Below, piece after piece: positions 30,527 through 39,509 of a DNA stretch of 64,000 nucleotides. A program made the position numbers and the translations under genes. A model generated the notes under the pieces. It was not told the DNA's origin. It saw nothing but the letters and a program-made list of their open reading frames with translations, and made no database searches. How positions within the stretch are numbered: the stretch's first letter is position 1; every line of letters starts with the position of its first letter. This DNA is from Rhodopirellula sp. P2 (GTDB lineage Bacteria; Planctomycetota; Planctomycetia; Pirellulales; Pirellulaceae), in the NCBI RefSeq assembly GCF_028768465.1, contig NZ_CP118225.1, positions 2,337,001-2,401,000 of the forward strand, written 5' to 3'.

Positions 30527-31984
30527 TCAATGGTTGGCGAATTGGAGACGCGGGTCGTCGAGACCCAGGCGTTTCATTTTCTTGTAGAGCGTTGTGCGAT
30601 TGATTTCAAGCTCGTCCGCCGTGGCAGCTCGGTTCCAGTTGTGGCGTCGAAGCGAGTGGAGAATGATTTCTCGCTCAGGACCTTCGAGCGCTTCTCGTAG
30701 GCTGCAACCGTCGAGAATGGCGGGGTTGAACGAAGACGGGCCCGTCGACGCGGTCACACCCGGGGAATGCCCGACGCTGCCGATGGAGGCATGTTGGTTG
30801 GCGGAGGTTCCGAGCACGTCGGGCGGCAAGTCATCCTTGGTGAGGACGCGATCGGTGGCCAGCAAAACAGCTCGCTCAACCACGTTTTCAAGTTGGCGAA
30901 CGTTGCCCGGCCAGGCATAGGATTGCAGGCACTTCATCGCTTCGCGGTCAAAACCATCGACCTCTCGGCCGGCTGTTTCTGCAGCTTCGCGAAGAAAGTG
31001 GTCGACCAGCAGAGGGACGTCGCCAGGACGCTCGCGAAGCGAAGGCAAGACGATGTTCACGACGTTGATTCGGTAGAACAAGTCTTGACGGAACGAGCCA
31101 TTGGCGACGGCTTGATCCAGGTCTTCGTTGGTTGCCAAGATGACGCGGGTGTCGACGCTGCGGGTCTCCATGCCACCGAGTGGTTCGAACTGGAGTTCTT
31201 GAAGAACGCGAAGCAATTTGACTTGCATGGCAGGTGTGGCCGTCGCGATCTCGTCGAGGAACAACGTGCCGCCGTCAGCGAGTTCGAACTTCCCTCGACG
31301 GTCGGTGTTGGCACCGGTGTAGGCTCCCGCGACGTGACCGAACAACTCGCTTTCGAGCAAGGTGTCAGGCAACGCACCGCAAGCGACTTCGATGAATGGT
31401 CCGCTGCGTCGGTTGCAACGGTTGTGGATGGCACGAGCGATCATGCTTTTCCCGGTGCCGTTTTCGCCAGTGATCAAAATCGATGCTTTGGCATCCGCGA
31501 CACTGTCAATGACATCGAAGATTTTCATCATTCGGTAGTCATGGCTGAGGATGTTTTCGAGTCCACTGCGCTGATCGAGTTGTCGACGCAGGGTCTCGTT
31601 TTCCGCCTCAATTTGGCGTTGGTTCATGGCGCGATCGATGGCCAGCAACAACTCGTCATCGATGACCGGTTTGGTCAGCAAGTCGACTGCCCCAGCGCGG
31701 ACGGCTTCCACCGCAGTGTTGGGAGATGCGTAACCGGTCATCACCAAAACCGGAGTCTCGCAGTGGTGGCGTTTGATGTCCTTCACCAACGTCATTCCAT
31801 CGTCACCGCCCAATCGCAAGTCGGTGATCACCAATTCGAACGCGTGTTGTTTGAGTTGTTGGCGTGCGTGTTCGAGCGTGCCGGCCAGGTGGATCTCGAA
31901 ACCTTCATCGGCTAGCCATTCACCCAGCGAGGTTGCCAAGTGATGGTCGTCGTCGACAAGCAGGATCGAAGCAGCGGGCATCAT
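30527..31984 (-). CDS. Sigma-54-dependent NtrC-family response regulator
   Basis: 485 residues. The receiver domain (about 5-125) has DDD at 11-13, the phospho-acceptor Asp55 in VITDLRL and the LLTKP lysine. The AAA+ domain (about 150-380) has Walker A GENGTGKS, the sigma-54 contact loop as GAYTGA (canonical GAFTGA) and [11 protein letters not shown] Fis-type helix-turn-helix closes the protein ([20 protein letters not shown]). It activates RpoN promoters after phosphorylation. No sensor kinase is adjacent, so its input is unknown. It lies just upstream of thiD on the same strand. Confidence 0.92.
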   Translation of the reverse strand: MMPAASILLVDDDHHLATSLGEWLADEGFEIHLAGTLEHARQQLKQHAFELVITDLRLGGDDGMTLVKDIKRHHCETPVLVMTGYASPNTAVEAVRAGAVDLLTKPVIDDELLLAIDRAMNQRQIEAENETLRRQLDQRSGLENILSHDYRMMKIFDVIDSVADAKASILITGENGTGKSMIARAIHNRCNRRSGPFIEVACGALPDTLLESELFGHVAGAYTGANTDRRGKFELADGGTLFLDEIATATPAMQVKLLRVLQELQFEPLGGMETRSVDTRVILATNEDLDQAVANGSFRQDLFYRINVVNIVLPSLRERPGDVPLLVDHFLREAAETAGREVDGFDREAMKCLQSYAWPGNVRQLENVVERAVLLATDRVLTKDDLPPDVLGTSANQHASIGSVGHSPGVTASTGPSSFNPAILDGCSLREALEGPEREIILHSLRRHNWNRAATADELEINRTTLYKKMKRLGLDDPRLQFANH

Positions 31985-32110
31985 GGTGCGATTCCGAAGC
32001 AGGGTGTTTCGTGAGGTTGACTCCTTTTCCTAGGTCACGTTTGACGATGAGGCAAAAAAGAACACGTGTTGCTTGCGGGCTGCATGTGGGGCGTTTGCCC
32101 CGGTTCCATT

Positions 32111-32680
32111 TCAGGGGGCGGTGAAATAATTGGCCAAAGGGCTGCGTTTGAGCGACCCTTCGCCCGTCCGGCGACTGACCTTGCCACTGTAGACACGGAG
32201 TTCTGAGTCAGCGGACTTTTGTGAAACCGTGTCAGTTGCATCGATTGCAGCGGTCATGCGGTTCGCGGTGTTTTCGGAAGGCAACATGTGCCCGACTCGG
32301 TTGGAGGAGCCATTTCCTGCCAGTGTGGACTTGGGTGTCGACCGTTGGACGGCCGATGGTTGCGGACGATTGGCGATCGAGGCGGTGGATTGGGCTGGTT
32401 TCTTGGCCGCGGCGGGCCGGTAGGTGGCTTCGATTTCTTCAGTCGTTTTGAGCAATGCCTGCGTGGCTTCGTCGTTCAGATCCAAGTCGACCACCAATTG
32501 AGTGTCGCTTGCCTCGGCGGCTTCGCTTGCTTTCGGTTCCAGTTCGCCTCGCAGGACACGAATGTCGCGAGGTGCCGAGATGCCAAGCCGGACTTGGTTG
32601 TTCCGAACCTTGATCACAGTGATCTTGATGTTGTCGCCGATTACGATTTGTTCGTCGATTTTTCGAGTGAGAACCAACAT
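32111..32680 (-). CDS. csrA: CsrA with a long C-terminal extension
   Basis: 189 residues, about three times the usual 60-75. Residues 1-50 are a normal CsrA core: MLVLTRKIDEQIVIGD with Leu4, IKVRNNQVRLGISAP, and RDIRVLRGEL with Arg44, the two residues central to RNA binding. An acidic patch (about 50-80) and a low-complexity tail rich in Ser, Ala, Thr and Lys (about 85-189) follow. The stop is unambiguous and the frame is open throughout. The core should bind GGA motifs in mRNA leaders. The tail has no recognised domain. The gene is single and divergent from the next. Confidence 0.88.
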   Translation of the reverse strand: MLVLTRKIDEQIVIGDNIKITVIKVRNNQVRLGISAPRDIRVLRGELEPKASEAAEASDTQLVVDLDLNDEATQALLKTTEEIEATYRPAAAKKPAQSTASIANRPQPSAVQRSTPKSTLAGNGSSNRVGHMLPSENTANRMTAAIDATDTVSQKSADSELRVYSGKVSRRTGEGSLKRSPLANYFTAP

Positions 32681-32965
32681 GGCAGTTTCCTTTGCCCCAG
32701 AAGAGAGTCGTTATGAAGAGCGGACCGTTGCGACCCGCGGTTGTGATGAGGGACTAATGCAACGGGGATGCCAAACGGGTCTGGAATTCCACTTGTTTCG
32801 TTGTAAGTCTTTTTTGGGTAGTGGGTTGCGTGTTTTGGTGAGGTTTTCGGTTGCGGGTGAGTGCAAGATTTGGCAGTAGGTGTTACAAGCGAAGGTCAAG
32901 AATTACAAACCGGTCTGGACGCCCCCCGCTGCGGTCGACTATTCCCTGTTCTAGGCACGAATTCG

Positions 32966-33877
32966 ATGCCCAAAATGAATTGGATGGGTCCCGCGATGCT
33001 TTCTTTTTCCGCCCGTATTGGTCAATTGCCGACGTTTGTTCGGCCCAGGTTGCCGCTTGCGCGGAAATCGAAGCCCTCTGTCCGCGGAATCGCGTGGGTG
33101 TTGGCCGCGTTGCTGGTGCTGCTGAGCAGCGGATCGGCAAAGGCCCAGGATTTTCGTTTGGCCAGCCGTCTGGGGGAACAGTCCGAGCCGGCGGGGACGC
33201 CGAACTTCACCCTCACCACCAAAATCTATTTCGCAGGTGAGCGAAATCCGAACTCAGTCCACCAGAACATCTTCCATGAAGGTGTGATCTACAGCGTGTC
33301 GGAATCGGATCCTCGGTTTCTGACCGTGTTTGATCTGAACCAGTCGGTGATTGTTTTGTTGGATCAGCAAACCAAGACGCGTTGTTCCGTTTCGATGGAC
33401 GTGTTGACTCAGTTGGCAGCTCGCGCGGACGCCACGGTCACGGACCCGAAGCGTCGGGAGCGACTGGGGATGAATGCTGACGTGAGATCGCTCGGCAACC
33501 ATCGCTATGAGATGACGTACCCCGGTGTGCGGTACGAAGTGGAGGGTGTTGTGCCTCCGTCACCAGCGATGGCGGTTGCCAATGCTCAATTGGTTGACTG
33601 GGCGTGTCGTTTGAACATCGCTCGCCCGCGGGGCTTGCCACCGTTTGGTCGGATGCGATTGAACGACGAATTGTGGAAGCAATCGCTGATTGGCGTGAAA
33701 ACAAAATTGACGATTGACCGGAATGGCGCTGATGGCGAACCGGTCATGAAAGCAAACCTGAACATTGAATCGACTTGGTCCGAGGGCATTGATGACGCTG
33801 CCCAGCGTCAGATTGATCAGGCCATGGGCCACCGGGTCGTTTATAAACAAGTGAACTGGAACGAGTTCGCGGACTGA
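32966..33877 (+). CDS. Secreted protein of unknown function
   Basis: 303 residues if started at ATG 32966; later ATGs at about 32975-32996 are possible. An unusually long basic N-terminal region precedes a hydrophobic signal (about residues 45-63, GIAWVLAALLVLLSSGSAKAQ) with a clear AKA-QD cleavage site. The mature part is beta-rich (LTTKIYFAGERN, GVIYSVSESDPRFLTVFDL) and has no catalytic motif I recognise. It sits 112 bp upstream of the DUF374 acyltransferase on the same strand, so the two may be co-transcribed. Confidence 0.7.
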   Translation: MPKMNWMGPAMLSFSARIGQLPTFVRPRLPLARKSKPSVRGIAWVLAALLVLLSSGSAKAQDFRLASRLGEQSEPAGTPNFTLTTKIYFAGERNPNSVHQNIFHEGVIYSVSESDPRFLTVFDLNQSVIVLLDQQTKTRCSVSMDVLTQLAARADATVTDPKRRERLGMNADVRSLGNHRYEMTYPGVRYEVEGVVPPSPAMAVANAQLVDWACRLNIARPRGLPPFGRMRLNDELWKQSLIGVKTKLTIDRNGADGEPVMKANLNIESTWSEGIDDAAQRQIDQAMGHRVVYKQVNWNEFAD

Positions 33878-33989
33878 GTTGCCAGCGTTGTGATCGCTTC
33901 GGCAATGTTTGCCATCGAGGGGGAAACCTCTCGACGGTGGCGTTTCCTTTGGTTGTCTTACGTCGTTGTCTTTTTTTCTTACTACCTCG

Positions 33990-34835
33990 ATGAAAGTCCC
34001 CTCCCTCGTGAATCCAGTGATCGGAGCAGGCATCGCTGTGACGTTCAAGTTGTTTCGACTCACGTTTCGAATACGTGTTCGCAACGACCAACGTGAACGC
34101 TTGGTGCAGCGAACCGGCAAGCAGTACGCGCTCGCGATTCTGCATGCTCATCAATTGGCAGCATTGTCATTGTCCGCGCCCAAGGTGGGGGCGATGGTTT
34201 CTCGTTCCCGTGACGGGGATTTGTTGATGCCGTTGCTGCGAGGCAACGGATGTGTGCCGATTCGTGGCAGCAGCGGAGTGGGGGAAAAGGGTGGCGCCAC
34301 GGCGCTGACCAAGATGATCCGCCACGTCAAGGATGGCAATCCAAGTGTGATCGCAGTCGATGGACCCCGCGGGCCGCGTGGTGTCGTGCAAAAGGGCATC
34401 GCGATGGTGGCGATCAAGGCCGACGTGCCGATCGTCCCCGTGGTGCTGATTCCACGACGACGTTGGATCCTGCCCAAAGCATGGGATCGAATGCAGATTC
34501 TGCTGCCGTTCACTCGGGTGGACGCGTTGTTTGGCGACCCGATCTTTCCGGTTCCCGGTGAATCCATCGACGACCTGAGAGAGAAGGTGGCGGAATCCTT
34601 GCGGGTCATGGAGCATCGCATGGATCCCGAAGAAGCCGAGCGTTGTGATCGTTTGTGCAGCAAACAAGCTGGCTCACGGCGCGGCAAGAATCGACCCGTT
34701 CCACCGACCTCGGAATCGTCGGCTGGCGAGACAGGGGACTCAGTGGGTGGGAAGGCCGAGGCGATCGTTCCAACAGAGACGCTTCGGGACGCTGAAAATC
34801 TCGCTTCCGACACGAGCAAACGAGCCGCGGCCTAG
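33990..34835 (+). CDS. DUF374-type lysophospholipid acyltransferase family protein
   Basis: 281 residues from the ATG at 33990, which begins MKVPSLVNPVIGAGIAV. Diagnostic blocks are LHAHQLAALSL (in the place of the acyltransferase HxxxxD), VPIRGSSGVGEKGGATAL and AVDGPRGPRGVVQKGIAMVA. This matches the DUF374 group related to LPLAT enzymes. It is membrane-associated by its hydrophobic N-terminus. The last 70 residues are hydrophilic, low-complexity and probably disordered. The acyl acceptor is unknown; lipid A or phospholipid assembly is inferred only from the family. Confidence 0.82.
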   Translation: MKVPSLVNPVIGAGIAVTFKLFRLTFRIRVRNDQRERLVQRTGKQYALAILHAHQLAALSLSAPKVGAMVSRSRDGDLLMPLLRGNGCVPIRGSSGVGEKGGATALTKMIRHVKDGNPSVIAVDGPRGPRGVVQKGIAMVAIKADVPIVPVVLIPRRRWILPKAWDRMQILLPFTRVDALFGDPIFPVPGESIDDLREKVAESLRVMEHRMDPEEAERCDRLCSKQAGSRRGKNRPVPPTSESSAGETGDSVGGKAEAIVPTETLRDAENLASDTSKRAAA

Positions 34836-35430
34836 CAGGCAACGGCTCGCTTTCGGACCGGTTGGGGTTGGGCTGGATCCGATGCTGAACCCTCCCGGTG
34901 CGATCTGAGAATAAAATTGGCATCCGCAATCAGAGCGCCAATGGTGACGGCTTGTCGTCAATGTCGTCAACGACGTTTCAACGCATGGAGGATGAGCACT
35001 CTTGCCCGTCAGAGTCGGCCAAGACCACCCATCACAACCCGAAACGCGAGCGAAGGACGTCCCCAACTCCCACGACGGCCCCATCCGCGGCGACCGTTTG
35101 TTTTCAGGCATCGGTCTCTCGGGGCTTCCGCCCCGAGCTAAGCACGACGGCCCCATCCGGGGCGAAACCCAGCCGCCAGCCACCATTTATTTTTTGAACG
35201 TCTCCAGAGGGAGGGTGATGATAAGCGTTTGGCAACACAGCACTTAAGAACCGCAAGACCTCTCCAAAAGGGAAGGTGATGAGCAGCGGCAGGCGAAACG
35301 AACCTTGAAATCGGCACACGACCTGTCGGATTGGCAGGCGTCTTGGCGAAACGAGGTGGATGCTTAGAATCTGGGTTCTCAATCGCAACGCGATTGTCTT
35401 CGGAAATTCCTCTTCACCAGGCAGTGCATC
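34836..35430. repeat. Non-coding, repeat-rich region
   Basis: This 595-bp stretch has no credible gene. It contains two copies of ACGACGGCCCCATCCG-S-GGCGA (35072-35093 and 35144-35165, 72 bp apart). A perfect hairpin CTCGGGGC-TTCC-GCCCCGAG lies at 35118-35137. The segment at 35232-35265 is shared with 15214-15246. The promoter of the phosphofructokinase gene must lie at its right end. Confidence 0.55.
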
Positions 35431-36720
35431 GTGGCTGAGCTCGCTCATCACAATTTGGATATCAAACGCGTCGCGATCTTGTTCGCTGGCGGACCCGCTC
35501 CCGCCGCCAACGCGGTCATCAGTACCGCTGCGTTTTCGTTCCTGGAAGAAGGTGCTCAGGTCTTCGGCATCAAACACGGTTACAGCCGCTTGGCGGAGTA
35601 CACCGCGGCGGGGCCGTTGCAAGAAGGCACCGATTACATGCGGTTCACGCACGATTCGCTGACCCACGCTCGCAGCAGCCGTGGGATCATGATCGGAACG
35701 GCTCGGACCAACCCTGGCAAACACGTCAGCAGCCCCGAGCATCTGAAAGATCCCGAGTTGGTCGCGCCGCTTCGCCGCGTGTATGAAGGCCTGTGCTCGC
35801 TGGAAGTCGACGCGTTGATTTCGATCGGCGGGGACGACACGTTGAAAACGGCGAACAAACTTAAAATGTTCCAAGACAACCTGCCCGGCGAGGCACGTCG
35901 TTTCCCGGTGGTTCATCTGCCCAAAACGATCGACAACGATTACTCAGGCATTGATTTCACGTTTGGATTCTTCACCGCCGTGGAAACCTTGGCCGAAGAA
36001 ATTCGGAACTTGAACTATGACGCTGCCGCTGGCCGTGCCTACTTCTTGTGTGAAGCGATGGGCCGCAGTGCCGGTTGGTTGGCGTACGGTGCCGCGATTG
36101 CTGGTGAAGCCAGCATGGTGCTCAGCGTCGAAGACATTATCGGAGCATTGGCGGAAGAAGAAGTCGTCAATCAAGAAACCGGCGAGACTCGCAAAATCAT
36201 GGCGATGGATCGCGTGATCGATCGGATGGTCGACATGATGCTGGCTCGCGAACGGGAAGGCCGCCAATACGGCACGATCGTGATCGCGGAAGGCATGGCG
36301 GAGTACCTACCCGCGAAGTATCTCGAAGGCGTCACCCGCGATGATCACGGTCACATCAACATCTCGTTGGTGAATCTTTCGGCGTTGATGTCCCGCTTGC
36401 TGGCCGCTCGCTACAACGAACGCACCGGTCGGACTCGCAAGGTGAACGGGTTGCAAATGGGATACGAATCTCGTTGTGCACCACCACACGCTTACGATGT
36501 CATGTTGGGATCGCAACTCGGCGTCGGTGCTTACCGAGCGCTCGTGGAAGAGAAGCTCAACGGCGTCATGGTTTCCGTTTCTGGGCAATTTGATTTGCAT
36601 TTCGTGCCATTCGAAGAATTGGTCGACCCGCAAACGTTGGTCACCAAGGTTCGTTTCATCGAGCAGAACTCGGACTTCCACCGCTTGGCACGGTTCCTGG
36701 AAACCTGCATCGACAATTGA
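35431..36720 (+). CDS. Pyrophosphate-type 6-phosphofructokinase
   Basis: 429 residues starting at GTG 35431; no in-frame ATG lies close upstream. The phosphate-donor site is GGDDT (133-137), with Asp in place of the Gly of ATP enzymes, and PKTIDND (164-170) is the PPi-type catalytic loop. GYESRCAPPHAYD fits the sugar-phosphate region. It should interconvert fructose-6-phosphate and fructose-1,6-bisphosphate with PPi, reversibly, in central carbon metabolism. Cytoplasmic and monocistronic. Confidence 0.9.
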   Translation: MAELAHHNLDIKRVAILFAGGPAPAANAVISTAAFSFLEEGAQVFGIKHGYSRLAEYTAAGPLQEGTDYMRFTHDSLTHARSSRGIMIGTARTNPGKHVSSPEHLKDPELVAPLRRVYEGLCSLEVDALISIGGDDTLKTANKLKMFQDNLPGEARRFPVVHLPKTIDNDYSGIDFTFGFFTAVETLAEEIRNLNYDAAAGRAYFLCEAMGRSAGWLAYGAAIAGEASMVLSVEDIIGALAEEEVVNQETGETRKIMAMDRVIDRMVDMMLAREREGRQYGTIVIAEGMAEYLPAKYLEGVTRDDHGHINISLVNLSALMSRLLAARYNERTGRTRKVNGLQMGYESRCAPPHAYDVMLGSQLGVGAYRALVEEKLNGVMVSVSGQFDLHFVPFEELVDPQTLVTKVRFIEQNSDFHRLARFLETCIDN

Positions 36721-36737
36721 TCGATGCCTGACCGGAG

Positions 36738-36805
36738 GGCTCACGGGCTGTCCATTTCGTGAGCCGCTTAGGATTCGCCTCGGTTCCAATGCCACTGAAC
36801 CGGGG
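36738..36805. terminator. Two tandem hairpins between convergent genes
   Basis: GGCTCACG and CGTGAGCC (36738-36765) form a perfect 8-bp stem. CCTCGGTTC and GAACCGGGG (36778-36805) form a second stem with one wobble. Both lie between the phosphofructokinase stop and the convergent mutM stop. No T-run is present, so a shared bidirectional end is only likely. Confidence 0.4.
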
Positions 36806-36892
36806 CCAACGCCCAAACGGCTCACATGAAGAATCGAACCGACTAACCGACCGCCTGCTTGCGGGTTTTCGGGTTCAAATGACTGACGGAGG

Positions 36893-37789
36893 TCAGTCTC
36901 GACAGTTGTCTGGCATGGAAACGCTGGGGTGCCGACCGCTTTTGCGTTGGCATCCCGGGCAAAAAAATGTCGCACGTTGAGCTTGGACGATTCGCCGAAT
37001 CACCCCGCCCTCGCAACGAGGGCAACTCAAGTGTTCGCGATCGTAGACCCGGTGCATGTTTTGATAATTGCCGGGGTCGTTCAGGGCGTTGCGATACGTC
37101 CCGTCGCTCAGTGTGCTGCCCTCGTGTTCGATGGCATCTCGCAGCACCCAGGTGATCGCAGGATGGATGCGTTCCCACTGCGGTTTGGTCAATTGGTCGC
37201 AACGTGTGCGCGGATCAACGCCGGCTAAGAACAGGATCTCGGCCGCGTACAGGTTGCCAATCCCGGCGACGGCGGATTGATCCAGCAACGCCACTTTGAT
37301 GGGGCGTCGTGAGGCCGCCAAGTTCTGACGCAATTCCTCCGCGGTGATGCACATCGCGTCAGGTCCCAGACGCGAATCGACTTTTTCAAGGTAGTCCTTC
37401 TCGCTCATCCAGCGGATCGTCCCCAGCCCGCGACGGTCCCAGAGCAGCAATTCCGTGGGAGCGTCCGCGGATGGAATCGATGGCGGGCGAAACTGGATCC
37501 GCAGTCGCAAATGGTCTGGATCCGGCGGGTCGGCCAGCAGCACCAGACCCGTCATCCGAGGTTCGATGACGAGTCGCGACTGATCGTCGAAGCACAGCAT
37601 CACTCGTTTGCCGCGACGCTGGATTGCCGTGACCGGACGGCCTCGCAGTCGGCGGTCGATGGTGGCGACCGAAGGTTCGATCGTGATCGGTCGGCAGTGA
37701 CACGGCGGAACTTCGACCCGTTCAATCTCTCGCCCGATGATTGGGGCGATTCCCCGGCACATCGTTTCGACTTCCGGCAGCTCCGGCAT
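36893..37789 (-). CDS. mutM: Formamidopyrimidine-DNA glycosylase
   Basis: 298 residues. The enzyme begins MPELPEVETM, so the catalytic Pro2 and Glu3 are in place. The helix-two-turn-helix block is KVALLDQSAVAGIGNLYAAE. The C-terminal zinc finger is CPRCEGGVIRR...FFCPGCQ with four Cys. It removes 8-oxoguanine and formamidopyrimidines and nicks the strand. A 20-residue tail follows the zinc finger. Divergent from the acyltransferase-3 gene. Confidence 0.95.
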   Translation of the reverse strand: MPELPEVETMCRGIAPIIGREIERVEVPPCHCRPITIEPSVATIDRRLRGRPVTAIQRRGKRVMLCFDDQSRLVIEPRMTGLVLLADPPDPDHLRLRIQFRPPSIPSADAPTELLLWDRRGLGTIRWMSEKDYLEKVDSRLGPDAMCITAEELRQNLAASRRPIKVALLDQSAVAGIGNLYAAEILFLAGVDPRTRCDQLTKPQWERIHPAITWVLRDAIEHEGSTLSDGTYRNALNDPGNYQNMHRVYDREHLSCPRCEGGVIRRIVQAQRATFFCPGCQRKSGRHPSVSMPDNCRD

Positions 37790-37954
37790 GAAAATTCCAG
37801 TGGAAAGGAGTGGGGGATCTCAACGGTTGTACTTCTTCTCATTCGATTGAGTTCGGCCGCAATCGATTGGACGCGGGTTTCACGCCCGGTTTCACAGGGC
37901 GATTTGAGCGGACTCGTCTGGCGTCGGCGAATGCGAATTCGTTATTGAGAGGGA

Positions 37955-39241
37955 ATGCAAGCGACCCATCTTCGACTGAATCAAGCCGATTCTGCCGAGT
38001 CGGCTCCCAAGAATAACAATCTGCTCGGTTTGGATGCCGTGCGGGCGTGGGCAGCCATCGGCGTTGTGATGTTGCATGCCTGTGTGCCTTATTCCAATCC
38101 GGACGTTCCAGGGCTGACTTGGGCCACCACCGATACACCGCACTCGGGGCTGACTGCGCTGATGTGGGCCATCGAGATTGTCATCATGCCAATTTTCTTG
38201 GTGATGGCTGGGTTCTTGGCCGTTCGAAGCATGGCCTCGCGAGGTCCATTGGCCACGCTGAAATCCAGAACACGACGATTGGGTTGGCCGTTTGCGTTGG
38301 CGGTTCTGTTTTTGATCCCCGTCGACCTCTACGCGTGGTTGTTGGGGTGGTTGGCCGATGGCGTGATCACGCCTCGCCAATTGCGATCGTTGAAGTTCGC
38401 GGAGGGACAAGACGAGCACCTTTGGGGACTGTCTCATCTGTGGTTCCTGCAGTACTTGATCCTCTACATTGCCGTTCTAGCGGGTGCTTGGAAGTGGCTG
38501 CAGCGGTTGGATCCGAAGCGTGCCTTTGGGATCGGCATGCCGTTGGTGATCGCGGTGGGTGTGTCAGTGCTTTGTGTTCGCCCCGAAGTCGTTTGGGGAT
38601 TCCAGCACGCGTTCTTGCCGGTTCCTTCCAAGTGGGTGTACAGCGGGTGCGCCTTTGCCATGGGAGTGTTGATCGCGCACGCTGATCCTGACATGCAAGG
38701 TTTGACTCGGTTTGCCGGTCGAGCTTGGTGCCCCAGTGCGATGATTTGCGCCGCTGCCACGATGCTGGGGATCTGGGTGCTGGAACAGCCAACGGTCAGT
38801 GACACCGAGCAAGCCTCCGCTTTCCCGGTTGCGATCGGTTCCTCAACTTGGTTGTGCCTCGCATTGTTGACCGTTGTGGGTGCCACGGGGGTTGCGTTTT
38901 CATTGATTGGATTGGCGTGCCAAAGGGTGAAGCGACTGGACCCGATCACTCAGCAATTGGCGACCGCTTCCTTTGCAATCTACTTGTTGCATCATCCCGT
39001 GCTGGTGCTCGTGCACATCGCGGTCAAGCATGGGCTGCCGTCGGCGTCGCCGTTGTTGAAGATGTCTTTGTCGACGCTCATTGCGGTTTGCATTCCGGTT
39101 GGCATGCACTTCGTCTTTCGCCGCATCATGGCTCGTCGTCAGGCCAAGCAGATCGAACGAATCGATCAGGACAGGCCTTCGATTCTGTCGATGCCCACGT
39201 CTTCTGGTACCTCACAAACCGAGCAACGTTTGGCAGGCTAG
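37955..39241 (+). CDS. Acyltransferase-3 family membrane protein (MdoC/OpgC-like)
   Basis: 428 residues with about ten hydrophobic helices. It begins NNLLGLDAVRAWAAIGVVMLHACVPYS, the usual acyltransferase-3 first helix with the catalytic-type His. HLWFLQYLILY follows at about 155. The layout fits the OpgC/MdoC branch, which transfers succinyl or acetyl groups to extracytoplasmic glycans. A ribosome site (GAGAGGGA) precedes the ATG. No glycan-synthesis gene is adjacent, so the acceptor is not known. Confidence 0.82.
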   Translation: MQATHLRLNQADSAESAPKNNNLLGLDAVRAWAAIGVVMLHACVPYSNPDVPGLTWATTDTPHSGLTALMWAIEIVIMPIFLVMAGFLAVRSMASRGPLATLKSRTRRLGWPFALAVLFLIPVDLYAWLLGWLADGVITPRQLRSLKFAEGQDEHLWGLSHLWFLQYLILYIAVLAGAWKWLQRLDPKRAFGIGMPLVIAVGVSVLCVRPEVVWGFQHAFLPVPSKWVYSGCAFAMGVLIAHADPDMQGLTRFAGRAWCPSAMICAAATMLGIWVLEQPTVSDTEQASAFPVAIGSSTWLCLALLTVVGATGVAFSLIGLACQRVKRLDPITQQLATASFAIYLLHHPVLVLVHIAVKHGLPSASPLLKMSLSTLIAVCIPVGMHFVFRRIMARRQAKQIERIDQDRPSILSMPTSSGTSQTEQRLAG

Positions 39242-39357
39242 CCGGCGGTTTGTGCCTGACAATCAGCGATTCGGAACCGGACGCTAGCGCGTTCCGGCTG
39301 ATGGGAGTGGTTCGCGTTGGATCGTCGGCTGTGCCAGCTACCGTCGTTCCGCTCAAC

Positions 39358-39475
39358 AAGGCCCGAAGGGTCGACAGATCCATTGCCGGGGTCGTCAGAC
39401 CCCGGAACGATGAGCCGCTCAAACTGCGAAAGGCCCGAAGGGTCGACAGAACGACTTCGCCCCAACGGGGCAGCC
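39358..39475. repeat. Intergenic repeat pair with hairpins
   Basis: AAGGCCCGAAGGGTCGACAG occurs at 39358-39377 and again at 39430-39449, 72 bp apart. Between the copies is a perfect hairpin, CCGGGGTC-GTCA-GACCCCGG (39386-39405), and after the second a smaller GCCCC-AAC-GGGGC. The region lies between the convergent acyltransferase and aminotransferase genes and may also end transcription. Confidence 0.6.
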
Positions 39476-39509
39476 TGATATCAGCCCAAGGCAACGTCCT
39501 GGGTTACCG

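Noticed and set aside
30767-31915. A 382-codon plus-strand frame over the response regulator
   Set aside because: The minus strand encodes a complete receiver-AAA-HTH protein.
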